Shown: positions 33,934 to 42,607 of the stretch, one piece after another | Layout: each line of letters begins with the position of its first letter | Numbering within the stretch: the stretch's first letter is position 1 | DNA from: Pararhodobacter sp. CCB-MM2 | GTDB lineage: Bacteria > Pseudomonadota > Alphaproteobacteria > Rhodobacterales > Rhodobacteraceae | Assembly: GCF_001691415.1 (NCBI RefSeq) | Contig: NZ_LRRR01000010.1 | Location: 62,001-126,000, forward strand | Direction of reading: 5' to 3' | DNA length: 64,000 nucleotides | Position numbers and translations under genes: made by a program | The notes under the pieces: model-generated | Told to the model about the DNA's origin: nothing | What the model saw: only the letters and a program-made list of their open reading frames with translations | The model's database searches: none

Positions 33934-35409
33934 ATGGCCGACGACAAACCAAAGGTGCAGGAAATCCGGCAGAGCGAGAACCGGTTCCTTGGCTCTGATA
34001 TCTTCGAATCTGGCAAGTATGTTTTCTCGGCCCGCAACGGGCGCGGGAGTGTCACCGAGCCTGCGCGTGACGTGCCGGTCTATCACGAATGCGACGTGCT
34101 GGTCGTGGGAGGGGGGCCGGCCGGAACGGCGGCGGCCTTGGCCGCGGCGCGTACCGGTGCGGATGTGGTCGTGATGGAGCGCTACAATCACCTCGGTGGC
34201 CTGTCGACAGGCGGCGTGGTGATCTGGATCGACCGGATGACAGACTGGTCAGGCAATCTAGTGATCCGTGGTTTTGCCGAAGAAGTGCTGGACCGGTTGC
34301 CGGACGAGGGCAAGGCAGGACCTGATCGCACGTTGTGGGGCCGTCGCGATGACGCGCTGGCGAAATACTGGCGTCTTCGCACCTCGGCGTTTCATGGCAT
34401 CGTCACCTGGGCGCCGACCATCGATCCCGAACGACTGAAGTTGACCAGCCAGGAGATGCTGATCGGGGCCGGCGTGCGCATTGTCTATCACTCCTGGGCT
34501 GCGGTGCCGATCCTCGAAGACGGTGCGGTGACGGGGGTGATCTTCGAATCCAAGGAAGGTCGACAGGCGCTGAAGGCGAAGGTCGTGGTCGATTGCACCG
34601 GAGATGGTGATGTGTTTGCGCGAGCCGGCGCCGGCTTTGAGACCGACATCGAAGAGGGCGACGTGCACCATTCGATGAACACCGGCTTCATGCTCGGCGG
34701 TGTCGACATGCAGACCTGGCTCGACTTCCGTCTCAACGACGAGGCGGGTTTCTCGCAGATCAACCAGCTTGGCCGCGAAACCCTGGGCTTCTTCCAGGCG
34801 CCGTATGTTTCATGGCGCGATGACATCGCGCTGTTCCTGGGGCCGCGGCAATCCGGGCTCAGCGCCCTCAATGTGGACGACATCACCGAGGTCGAGATCC
34901 GCTCGCACCGTTTCATGCAAGCTCATTGCGAATTCTTCCGCCAGCATGCGCCGGGATTCAGGGACGCCTATATGTTGCTGAGTGCACCGCAACTGGGCGT
35001 TCGTCATACGCGCCGGCTTGGAGGGCTCGGTCGGATCGAACGCGGGCAGTGGAGCGCTGGGCAGGCCTTGCCGGACGAGGTCGGCGTATCGCCGTCGATG
35101 TCGCCGAAGTTCCCGGTGATTTCTGTCCCTTACAGCGCGTTGGTGCCGGTGCGCCTGAACGGTCTTTTGGCGGCAGGACGGCATATTTCCTGCGATGCCA
35201 ACAGCCACGGCTTCATGCGCGAGATCCCGCAATGCTGGCTGACCGGGCATGCGGCCGGAGCGGCGGCCGGGATTGCCGCAAATCGTGCCCTCCAGCCGCG
35301 GGACATCGACATTGCCGAATTGCAGGCGACGTTGCGCAAGCAGGGTGTGTATCTGCGCGACCCGTCCGAAGCGCCGGCCCGGGCGCTGGATGCGGCGGAC
35401 GCAAGCTGA
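33934..35409 (+). CDS. FAD-dependent oxidoreductase (PF12831-type)
   Basis: 491 residues from ATG 33934; an ATG at 33922 adds four. The Rossmann FAD motif VLVVGGGPAGTAAALAAART starts near residue 53, then YNHLGGLSTGGVVIW, a signature of the PF12831 family. A second FAD block reads AKVVVDCTGDGDVFARAGAG, and the end has GLLAAGRHISCDANSHGFMR. Some relatives are fumarate-reductase-like or act in dicarboxylate or sugar-acid oxidation. The flanking TTT genes suggest it oxidises the imported compound. Confidence 0.85.
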   Translation: MADDKPKVQEIRQSENRFLGSDIFESGKYVFSARNGRGSVTEPARDVPVYHECDVLVVGGGPAGTAAALAAARTGADVVVMERYNHLGGLSTGGVVIWIDRMTDWSGNLVIRGFAEEVLDRLPDEGKAGPDRTLWGRRDDALAKYWRLRTSAFHGIVTWAPTIDPERLKLTSQEMLIGAGVRIVYHSWAAVPILEDGAVTGVIFESKEGRQALKAKVVVDCTGDGDVFARAGAGFETDIEEGDVHHSMNTGFMLGGVDMQTWLDFRLNDEAGFSQINQLGRETLGFFQAPYVSWRDDIALFLGPRQSGLSALNVDDITEVEIRSHRFMQAHCEFFRQHAPGFRDAYMLLSAPQLGVRHTRRLGGLGRIERGQWSAGQALPDEVGVSPSMSPKFPVISVPYSALVPVRLNGLLAAGRHISCDANSHGFMREIPQCWLTGHAAGAAAGIAANRALQPRDIDIAELQATLRKQGVYLRDPSEAPARALDAADAS

Positions 35410-35452
35410 CTGCCGCTTGACAGCTTGGCGCCGGCCCGGCACGGCTTGAGGT

Positions 35453-36349
35453 ATGGATTTCATCGTCAATCTCCGTACCTTTCTGGCCGTCGCGCGTCTC
35501 GGCAGCTTCTCTGCCGCGGCGCGCGAAGCCGGAACCGTGCCATCGGTCGTGTCAAAGCGTGTGTCGCAACTGGAGCACATGTGCCGGGCTCAATTGTTCG
35601 AGCGGTCGACCCGTGGGCTGGAGCTCACCTCGGTCGGCCGCACATGCCAGCAGAAATTTTCGGAACTGCTGAGCGAGATCGAGGCGACTATTCAGGCCGG
35701 GCCGGCGCGGAGCCGGCTGTCCGAGCAGTTGCGCATCAAATGCCCGACGACGATGTCGATCATGCATTTCAGCGACATTTTCTGCGACTTTCAGTTAGCC
35801 CATCCCGGCGTTCGCATAGACCTCAACTTGGTCGATCGGTCGGTGAACCCGGTCGAAGAAGGCTATGACATCGCCATAGGGGCGCTTCCGGCAACTTATC
35901 CTCAGGTCCACGAAACGGCGCTTTGCTCGCTGCCACGCAAGTTGGTCGCGGCACCGTCCTATTTCGAGGAGCGCCCGATGCCAAAGCACCCGAGCGATCT
36001 GAACCGGCTGGATGGGCTGGTGTTCCGAGCGTCCGGCAGTACTTGGTCGCTCATCGGTCCGGCTGGCGAAGTCGCCGTTGAGGTCAATGCCGTGTTCAGC
36101 GCCACCGATACGCGCATCTTGCGACATGCCGCGGAGCGGGGACTTGGCGTCGCCCTTATTGCCGAGCCGCTGACTCGTGAGGGCCTCGCTTCGGGTCGGC
36201 TCATCGAGCTGCTGCCGGAGTGGCGTGTGCCCGACTTGTACCTCAAGGCCATGGTGCCCGAACGGCGTATGCAAAGCCGGGCGGTTCGTCTGCTCCTCGA
36301 TGCGTTGGTTGCGGCGACGCAGCCGGTCGCGCCGTGGGATCGTGCCTGA
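35453..36349 (+). CDS. LysR-family transcriptional regulator
   Basis: 298 residues. The HTH reads VNLRTFLAVARLGSFSAAAR, VPSVVSKRVSQLEHM and LFERSTRGLELTSVGRT. The effector domain begins near residue 90 (LRIKCPTTMSIMHFSDIF). It lies 43 bases after the FAD oxidoreductase on the same strand and before the second SBP, inside the TTT locus, and probably controls both divergent arms. Confidence 0.92.
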   Translation: MDFIVNLRTFLAVARLGSFSAAAREAGTVPSVVSKRVSQLEHMCRAQLFERSTRGLELTSVGRTCQQKFSELLSEIEATIQAGPARSRLSEQLRIKCPTTMSIMHFSDIFCDFQLAHPGVRIDLNLVDRSVNPVEEGYDIAIGALPATYPQVHETALCSLPRKLVAAPSYFEERPMPKHPSDLNRLDGLVFRASGSTWSLIGPAGEVAVEVNAVFSATDTRILRHAAERGLGVALIAEPLTREGLASGRLIELLPEWRVPDLYLKAMVPERRMQSRAVRLLLDALVAATQPVAPWDRA

Positions 36350-36500
36350 CACCGTGCCGTTTTCGCAATTGACGAAAGGTAGCTTCGCGCCTTGCCTGCT
36401 TCCCTGAGGGCCGGTGCTGGGCTTTCTTGAGCAGGAACGGGAGCGATCGCTCCGGCGGTGGGGAGACCGCGCGTTCGTGCATGTCAGGGAGGACAGCATC

Positions 36501-37580
36501 ATGCAGGTCGTTAGATTTAACCTTGGCGCCATCGCGGCGAGTGTCATGGTCTGCTCGTTGGCGGCTCCGGCGAGCGCCGACGTTGATTTCAGCGGCGAGA
36601 CGATCGAGATCGTCTTCAACACAGGCCCCGGCGGTGCCGTCGGGCTCAGTGCTCAGGTCGCGGCGCAACATCTTGGGCGCTTCGTTCCCGGAAACCCGGA
36701 AGTCATCGCCGTCCCGATGCCCGGCGGTGCCTTGTTGCGGGGTATCCAATATGTCTACGCCTCCGACCCGGACGGGCTGACCCTGGGTTGGCTCGCCTGG
36801 GGGGGATCGACCCGGGTTCTGGATCCCGAAGCCCTGCGCGTGCCGTTTCACGAGATGGGCATCCTGGGTGGCCTCGCGACACAATGGGTCACCCATGTTC
36901 GAACCGAGACAAGTACCGGCTCTGTGGCAAGCGTCGAGGACTTTCTTGCCCTGCCATCCATTCGCAGCGGGGGGATCGCGCCCAATGTGTCGACAGATAT
37001 CCGAACCGCGGCCTCGCTGGAACTTCTCGGTATCGAGAACGCCTACATCGGCGGGCATACGGGCGGATCGGATGTTCTGGCCGCAATGCGGCGCGGTGAA
37101 GTCGATCTGCGGACGGGGACGGTGTCGAATTACCTGACCACCGTGGTGCCGGAGATGGTGGAAACCGGGGAAAGCCTGCCGCTTTACTACTGGGGCCAGC
37201 CGACCGAGGGGGGAGAGGTGGCAAGTCCTGCGCTGGACAACCTGCCGACCTTCTATGACTTCCATGTCGCGCAGGTGGGGCAGGCGCCGGTTGGTCCGAC
37301 CTATGATCTGCTTCGCTACCTGACGCGGACGTCCGACGGGCTTGCCTGGCTGTTCGCCGCGCCACCGGGAACGCCGGAGGAGATCCAGCTAACCCTCGCG
37401 GCCGCTTATGCCGAGATGGTCGAGGACCCGGAGTACATTGACGCCATCACCCGTATTCTGGGCACGGCCCCCGAACCCGTTCTGCGCGACGAGGCAATTG
37501 CGATCGTTGATGAGGTCCGGAATGTTTCGCCTCAGATCCTGGAGACGATGCGGGCCTTCATCGACCGCTATGCTCGCTAA
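36501..37580 (+). CDS. TctC-like (TTT) solute-binding protein 2
   Basis: 359 residues from ATG 36501, with GGGAGGAC upstream. The signal peptide runs through GAIAASVMVCSLAAPASA. DFSGETIEIVFNTGPGGAVG and PMPGGALLRGIQYVYASDPD align well with SBP 1, about half the residues being shared by eye. The conserved TVSNYLTTVVPEMVETGES is also in the paralog. It lies 53 bases before the TctA-TctB fusion gene, so is probably its main receptor. Confidence 0.85.
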   Translation: MQVVRFNLGAIAASVMVCSLAAPASADVDFSGETIEIVFNTGPGGAVGLSAQVAAQHLGRFVPGNPEVIAVPMPGGALLRGIQYVYASDPDGLTLGWLAWGGSTRVLDPEALRVPFHEMGILGGLATQWVTHVRTETSTGSVASVEDFLALPSIRSGGIAPNVSTDIRTAASLELLGIENAYIGGHTGGSDVLAAMRRGEVDLRTGTVSNYLTTVVPEMVETGESLPLYYWGQPTEGGEVASPALDNLPTFYDFHVAQVGQAPVGPTYDLLRYLTRTSDGLAWLFAAPPGTPEEIQLTLAAAYAEMVEDPEYIDAITRILGTAPEPVLRDEAIAIVDEVRNVSPQILETMRAFIDRYAR

Positions 37581-37633
37581 GCCTACCGGGGCCCGACAGA
37601 CGGTGCCCCACACTCGTTCCAAGGACAATCATC

Positions 37634-39583
37634 GTGATTGACAGCATTCTCGCGGGCTTTGCCCTGATCGTTCAATGGCCGACGCCCCTCTATCTGGTGG
37701 GGGGCGTGCTTTTGGGTATCTGGCTTGGGGCGGTGCCCGGACTTGGCGGTGTCACCGGCCTGGTGCTGATCCTGCCGTTCACCTTCAGCATGGAACCGGC
37801 GCAAGCGTTTGCCTTGCTGCTGGGGATGTTCGCGCCGATCACTACGGCAGACACCTTGTCGTCGGTGCTGCTGGGAACGCCCGGAACGGCGGGTTCGCAA
37901 TCCACGGTGCTTGACGGCTATCCGCTGGCACAGAAAGGCCACGCCGAGCGAGCGCTGGGTGCGGCCTATACCGTTTCGGCCTTCGGCGGGGTTTTCGGTG
38001 GGTTGATGCTGTTACTGTTCCTGCCCCTGGCGATGCCGATCATCATGATGCTGGGCACCCCCGATTTCTTCCTGCTGGCCTTGCTGGGGCTGCTGATGGT
38101 GGGGTCGGTTTCGGGTGCGTCCTTGGCCAAGGGACTCGGCGCGGCGGCGATCGGCCTCTTGCGGTCGCAGGTCGGTTTCCCCGTCTCAAGCCCCACGCCA
38201 CGCTACTGGTTCGGTGAGGTTTCCCTGATGGACGGGGTGCCGCTGGTCCCGGTGGTGTTGGGTTTGTTCGGAATAGCCGAGATGCTGCGACTTTCGCTGC
38301 GCGACAGTTCGATCTCGTCGGTGCCGCGTGGTCAGGCCGAGGGAGGAGGGCTCCTCGACGGGATCAAAGACGCTTTTCGGCACCGCTGGTTGGCGCTGCG
38401 TTGCGCGCTTCTGGGCACCTACATCGGCATGCTGCCGGGTATCGGCAATGCCGTAGCGGACTGGATCGCCTACGGCCATGCCGTGCAATCCGCCAAGGAC
38501 AAATCGCAATTCGGCAAGGGAGACATCCGTGGCGTGATCGCGCCTGAGTCCACCAACAATGCCGTCGTCGGCGCGGCTCTGATCCCGACCTTAGTGCTCG
38601 GCATACCCGGCACCGGCGCAATGGCGATCTTGCTTGGCGCGCTGTTGATCCATGGCCTGACGCCCGGCCGGATGATGATGACCGAGCATCTGGATCTTAC
38701 GGTCAGCATGATCTGGACCATCGTCAACGCCAATCTGCTGGCGGCGGGCTTGCTGATGCTCTGGGGTCGGCAATTCGCACGAGCCGCCTTCATTTCGGGT
38801 CACCTGATTGTCCCGGCCGTGTTGATCTTCCTGTTCATGGGAGCATGGCTCTTCGCGGCTGACCTGATGAGCTGGTACATGCTGCTCGGCTTCGGTGTGG
38901 TGGGCTGGTTGATGGGGCAGGCGGGCTGGCCGCGCCCGCCCTTGGTGCTGGGGTTCGTCCTCGGCAAGATCATGGAGCAATCCGCAGTGCTGGCGATCCA
39001 GTCCTATGATCTGCCCGACTTTCTGTCGCGACCGCAGACGCTGCTGCTTGCCGCCTGCGTGATCCTGTTCCTGATCTATGCCACCTGGAGCGCACTGAGA
39101 ACGGCCAAGGCGGTTTCCGACAACCCGGCGCAGGAGGGGGCCGCACGCAATCCCTGGCTATCGGCGGCCTTCGGGGCTGCGATGCTGGCGCTGTTCGTCT
39201 GGGCGCTGGTGCAAGCCTTGGACTGGTCGCTTTATGCCCGGACGATGCCGTTGATCATAACGGTTTCGGGCATCTGCATCTTCGCCTTCACGACGGTGAG
39301 CGATCTGCGGCGCGCGGCGGCAGGTGCTTACCAAGGCCCCCTCATTGACGCGCCTTGGCGCACGTTGGTCTTCTTTGGCCTGCTCTTGGCGATGGTTCTG
39401 TCCGCATGGTGGATCGGCCAGATGGCGGCCATGGTGAGCTTCGTGCTGGCCTATCTTCTCTTCATCGGTCGGGTGCGTCCCCTTTGGGCGGTGGCGCTCT
39501 ATGCATTGGGCACGCTGGCCCTGTTGTCCTTCGTCTATGCCGATGTCCTCAACGTCCGTTTCCTCCGGGCTCACCTGTGGTGA
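37634..39583 (+). CDS. TctA-TctB fusion permease of a TTT transporter
   Basis: 649 residues from GTG 37634, after AAGGAC at seven bases. Residues 1-500 are TctA (12 or so helices) with GAVPGLGGVTGLVLILPFTF, GTPGTAGSQSTVLDGYP and GTYIGMLPGIGNAVADW. From about residue 505 a second unit with four to five helices (FVWALVQALDWSLYARTMPL; WWIGQMAAMVSFVLAYLLFI) resembles TctB (DUF1468). No separate tctB is present, so the two subunits appear fused. It imports an organic acid-like solute with the TctC receptors. Confidence 0.85.
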   Translation: MIDSILAGFALIVQWPTPLYLVGGVLLGIWLGAVPGLGGVTGLVLILPFTFSMEPAQAFALLLGMFAPITTADTLSSVLLGTPGTAGSQSTVLDGYPLAQKGHAERALGAAYTVSAFGGVFGGLMLLLFLPLAMPIIMMLGTPDFFLLALLGLLMVGSVSGASLAKGLGAAAIGLLRSQVGFPVSSPTPRYWFGEVSLMDGVPLVPVVLGLFGIAEMLRLSLRDSSISSVPRGQAEGGGLLDGIKDAFRHRWLALRCALLGTYIGMLPGIGNAVADWIAYGHAVQSAKDKSQFGKGDIRGVIAPESTNNAVVGAALIPTLVLGIPGTGAMAILLGALLIHGLTPGRMMMTEHLDLTVSMIWTIVNANLLAAGLLMLWGRQFARAAFISGHLIVPAVLIFLFMGAWLFAADLMSWYMLLGFGVVGWLMGQAGWPRPPLVLGFVLGKIMEQSAVLAIQSYDLPDFLSRPQTLLLAACVILFLIYATWSALRTAKAVSDNPAQEGAARNPWLSAAFGAAMLALFVWALVQALDWSLYARTMPLIITVSGICIFAFTTVSDLRRAAAGAYQGPLIDAPWRTLVFFGLLLAMVLSAWWIGQMAAMVSFVLAYLLFIGRVRPLWAVALYALGTLALLSFVYADVLNVRFLRAHLW

Positions 39584-40755
39584 GTGCGGAGCGCTGCGTC
39601 CAGTGCTGCCAGATGCGCATTGACCACGGGGCGCAGCAGTTCAGGATCTAGCTTGTCGAGCGTGTCCTGTGGCGTATGAAACCAACGCGATTGGCCGAGC
39701 ACCGCGAAAGCGTGTCGATAGCCCAGATCGCAGATGGACGACAATTCCCCCGCGCCAGAGATCACCGGGCGCGGGTCTTCCAATCCACTCAACCCGGCAA
39801 AGGCGGTGCGGCAGGCCTCGGTCATGGTCGGGGTCGCCATCAGCAGGCGGTTCGGATCGGCGTGACGTAGCATGACGCCGTTTCGGGTTTCCTGATGGTC
39901 ATTCGCCGCAAGGGTCGCTCCGATATGGACCCACAGATCCGTTGTGTCCGGGGCAGGGGCGCTGTCCATCGCGACATGCGTCCCTGCGAAGGACAGTTCG
40001 TGGCCTGTGGTGTTCATCACGAACAACGAATGATCCGGATAGCGGGCAGGCAAGAGTCTGGCTATGGCCAGGAAGGCGGCGGTGCCGGAGCCGCGTTCAG
40101 TCAGGCAGGTGAAGAAACCGGTGCGCGGCGTCGAGAGCGCGATCCACCGCGGTCCCGCCCGGCGAGCTGCCAGGATGTTCGGGCTGACGACGGTCTCAAC
40201 CCCGCCTGAGAGCGTCAAGGTGACGTCCTGCCCCTCAAGCGCTAGATATCTCGCCAGCTCGTCCGGCCGTCCGACGACCAGCGGTACATCCGCAAACGGC
40301 CGGTCGGCCCAGGTGTTGAGGCCAACAATATCGCCCGACGGACCGGTCGGCAGGACGATGACCGCCTTCGCCCCCGCGCGCGTGACGGCATCGATCCAAT
40401 TCGCGATCGGGGGCAGCCAGATGGTCGAGTATCGGGCATAGGGAAGAGCCAATACCGCAATCGCGCCATTCGCCTGAGGGGCCTGCGCCACGTCATGCAC
40501 GACGCACAACGGGGCCGTGACCTCGCCAGCCACCATGTTCGGCTGCGCGAACAGCGTCAGCCCGGTGTTGGATAGGCTCAGCAGGTTCACGCGGTTGCGG
40601 GGAAGGGGCACCTCCTGCCGTTGGATCTGGTAGCCGGCCAGAGCAAGCTCGCCGGCAATCCAGTCTGCGGTGGCCAGATCCCCCGGACCGCCAGTGTACT
40701 TGTCGCCGAAGTTGGCATGACGCTCGAGGTCGCGGGGAAGCTGATCAATCGGCAC
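39571..40755 (-). CDS. M28-like peptidase homolog without metal ligands
   Basis: 394 residues from GTG 40755, after AGGAGGA. The layout is that of M28 aminopeptidases with a PA domain: an N-terminal cap (DKYTGGPGDLATADWIAGEL), a PA-like insert (about residues 75-185) and a core with GSGTAAFLAIARLL. The metal motifs are replaced: where HxDS is expected there is STPRTG (208-213), and ADDNASG reads LTERGSG (218-224). A TTGHELSFAGTH segment (249-260) stands where EE-Q is usual. It is convergent with the TTT permease, overlapping by 13 bases. Catalysis is doubtful. Confidence 0.72.
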   Translation of the reverse strand: MPIDQLPRDLERHANFGDKYTGGPGDLATADWIAGELALAGYQIQRQEVPLPRNRVNLLSLSNTGLTLFAQPNMVAGEVTAPLCVVHDVAQAPQANGAIAVLALPYARYSTIWLPPIANWIDAVTRAGAKAVIVLPTGPSGDIVGLNTWADRPFADVPLVVGRPDELARYLALEGQDVTLTLSGGVETVVSPNILAARRAGPRWIALSTPRTGFFTCLTERGSGTAAFLAIARLLPARYPDHSLFVMNTTGHELSFAGTHVAMDSAPAPDTTDLWVHIGATLAANDHQETRNGVMLRHADPNRLLMATPTMTEACRTAFAGLSGLEDPRPVISGAGELSSICDLGYRHAFAVLGQSRWFHTPQDTLDKLDPELLRPVVNAHLAALDAALRTHHR

Positions 40756-41135
40756 GGGGTTCCTCCTGAGTTTGCTCTTCGTACCGCAGGCGCGCCTCCC
40801 GAGGAATTTTCCTTCCGCGGCGACAGCTTTCCGGCAACGAGAAAGCTCAGCAAGGCGCGGCGCTGGGCGGCTGGCCCGTGGCCCCCGTGTCATCACAAAT
40901 GCCTCTCTGCCGGGCGCTACCCGGCGGCAGGTCCGGCCGTGCACCCAGTCGTCATCCCAGCCTGCGGTCGCGCGGCAAGAACCTTGGTCCCGCGCTGATC
41001 GTGGCGCTCGCCAAGAACCGCGCGGGAAATTGGCGCGATACGCAAATGATCGTGGCGCAGGACGCAAAGACGCAGCTGAGACGCAGGATTACCGTTCCCG
41101 ATGACGCGCTTATCGACGCATCACGGGAGGAATTC
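40756..41135. promoter_or_regulatory. Divergent control region, 380 bases, no gene
   Basis: No gene is supported between the peptidase-like and ALDH genes. The stretch holds the 11-base direct repeat GATCGTGGCGC at 40997-41007 and 41048-41058, spaced 51 bases. It is probably the promoter of the ALDH-GMC operon. Confidence 0.35.
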
Positions 41136-42542
41136 ATGCTCGACAAGACCCTGACCATCGGTGGGGAACAAACCGCCACCGCCGGCACCTTCGCCGTTCA
41201 CAACCCCAGCACCGGCGCCGTGGTGGCACAGGTCCCCAATGCCACCGAGGACACGCTCAACGCCGCTGTCGCCGCCGCCAAGGCGGCCTTCCCGGCTTGG
41301 GCCGCGACGCCGGATGGCGAGCGTCAGGAGATCTGTCGCAAGATCGCCGGCGTGATCGGCGCGCATGCCGAGGAACTCGCCACGCTGCTGACGCAGGAGC
41401 AGGGCAAGCCGCTCAACGGCCTCGGCTCGCGTTGGGAAGTGGGCGGTGCGCAGGGCTGGGCCGGCTATACCGCCGAGCTGTCGTTGCCGGTGAAGGTGCT
41501 GCAGGATGACGACAACGGCCTTGTGACGCTGGAGCGTCGTCCGTTGGGCGTGGTGGGCTCGATCACGCCTTGGAACTTCCCGCTGATGATCGCGATCTGG
41601 CATGTCGTGCCAGCGCTGCGGACCGGCAACACCGTGGTGATCAAGCCCTCGCCCAACACGCCGCTGGCGACGTTGAAGCTGGTGGAACTGCTCAACGAGA
41701 TCCTGCCCGCGGGTGTGTTGAACATCGTCACTGGCGACGACAAGGCCGTGAACCTCGGCGCGCTGATGTCGGCGCATCCCGATATCCGCAAGATCATCTT
41801 CACCGGCTCCTGCGCCACCGGCCAGAAGGTCATGCAGAGTGCCGCACCGACGATGAAGCGGCTGACGCTGGAGATGGGCGGCAACGACGCGGGCATCGTG
41901 CTGCCCGATGCCGATCCACAGGCGATTGCCGAGGGCCTGTTCTGGGGCGCCTTCATCAACAACGGCCAGACCTGTGCGGCGATGAAGCGGCTTTATGTGC
42001 ATGACAGCATCCACGATGCGGTCTGCGACGCGCTGGTCGCCTATGCCCGCAACATCCCCGTGGGCGACGGTATGGACGAGGGCAGCATCCTCGGGCCGGT
42101 GCAGAACCAGATGCAGTTCGACAAGTTCAAGCGCCTCGTCGACAGCGCCAAGGTGAACGGCCAAGTGCTGCTCGGCGGCGAGGCGGGCGAGGGGCTGTTC
42201 TTCCCGCCCACGATCATTGCCGGGCTGAAGAACGGCGATCCGCTGGTGGATGAGGAGCAATTCGGCCCGGCCCTGCCGATCATCCGCTACACCGATGTCG
42301 AACAGGCGCTGGCCGATGCCAATGCGCTGGAGACGGGCCTCGGCGGCTCGATCTGGTCGCGCGACATCGCCGCCGCCCGTGCCTTGGCCGCGCGCATGGA
42401 ATGCGGGTCGGTCTGGATCAACAAGCATGGCGCGATCCAGCCCAATGCCCCCTTCGGCGGGCGCAAGCAATCGGGGATGGGCGTCGAATTCGGCGAAGAA
42501 GGCCTGCTGGAATACACCGACATTCAGGTCGTCTTTTCCTGA
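41136..42542 (+). CDS. Aldehyde dehydrogenase
   Basis: 468 residues from ATG 41136 after GGGAGGA. The NAD(P)-dependent family oxidises aldehydes to acids. Residues seen: the cofactor segment VGSITPWNFP, Lys170 in TVVIKPSPNTPLATL, general base Glu246 in LTLEMGGND and nucleophile Cys280 in NNGQTCAAMKR. The C-terminus PFGGRKQSGMGVEFGEEG is standard. It is 66 bases upstream of the GMC gene, so alcohol to aldehyde to acid steps are paired. Confidence 0.93.
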   Translation: MLDKTLTIGGEQTATAGTFAVHNPSTGAVVAQVPNATEDTLNAAVAAAKAAFPAWAATPDGERQEICRKIAGVIGAHAEELATLLTQEQGKPLNGLGSRWEVGGAQGWAGYTAELSLPVKVLQDDDNGLVTLERRPLGVVGSITPWNFPLMIAIWHVVPALRTGNTVVIKPSPNTPLATLKLVELLNEILPAGVLNIVTGDDKAVNLGALMSAHPDIRKIIFTGSCATGQKVMQSAAPTMKRLTLEMGGNDAGIVLPDADPQAIAEGLFWGAFINNGQTCAAMKRLYVHDSIHDAVCDALVAYARNIPVGDGMDEGSILGPVQNQMQFDKFKRLVDSAKVNGQVLLGGEAGEGLFFPPTIIAGLKNGDPLVDEEQFGPALPIIRYTDVEQALADANALETGLGGSIWSRDIAAARALAARMECGSVWINKHGAIQPNAPFGGRKQSGMGVEFGEEGLLEYTDIQVVFS

Positions 42543-42552
42543 CACAACCCTC

Positions 42553-42586
42553 GCGGGCGGAGGCGCGAGGAGGCGCTCCCGCCCGC
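42553..42586 (+). other. Hairpin between ALDH and GMC genes
   Basis: GCGGGCGG (42553-42560) and CCGCCCGC (42579-42586) pair exactly over an 18-base interior. There is no T-tract. It probably tunes mRNA stability or read-through within the operon. Confidence 0.5.
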
Positions 42587-42607
42587 TATTATCAACGGGA
42601 GGAACCC

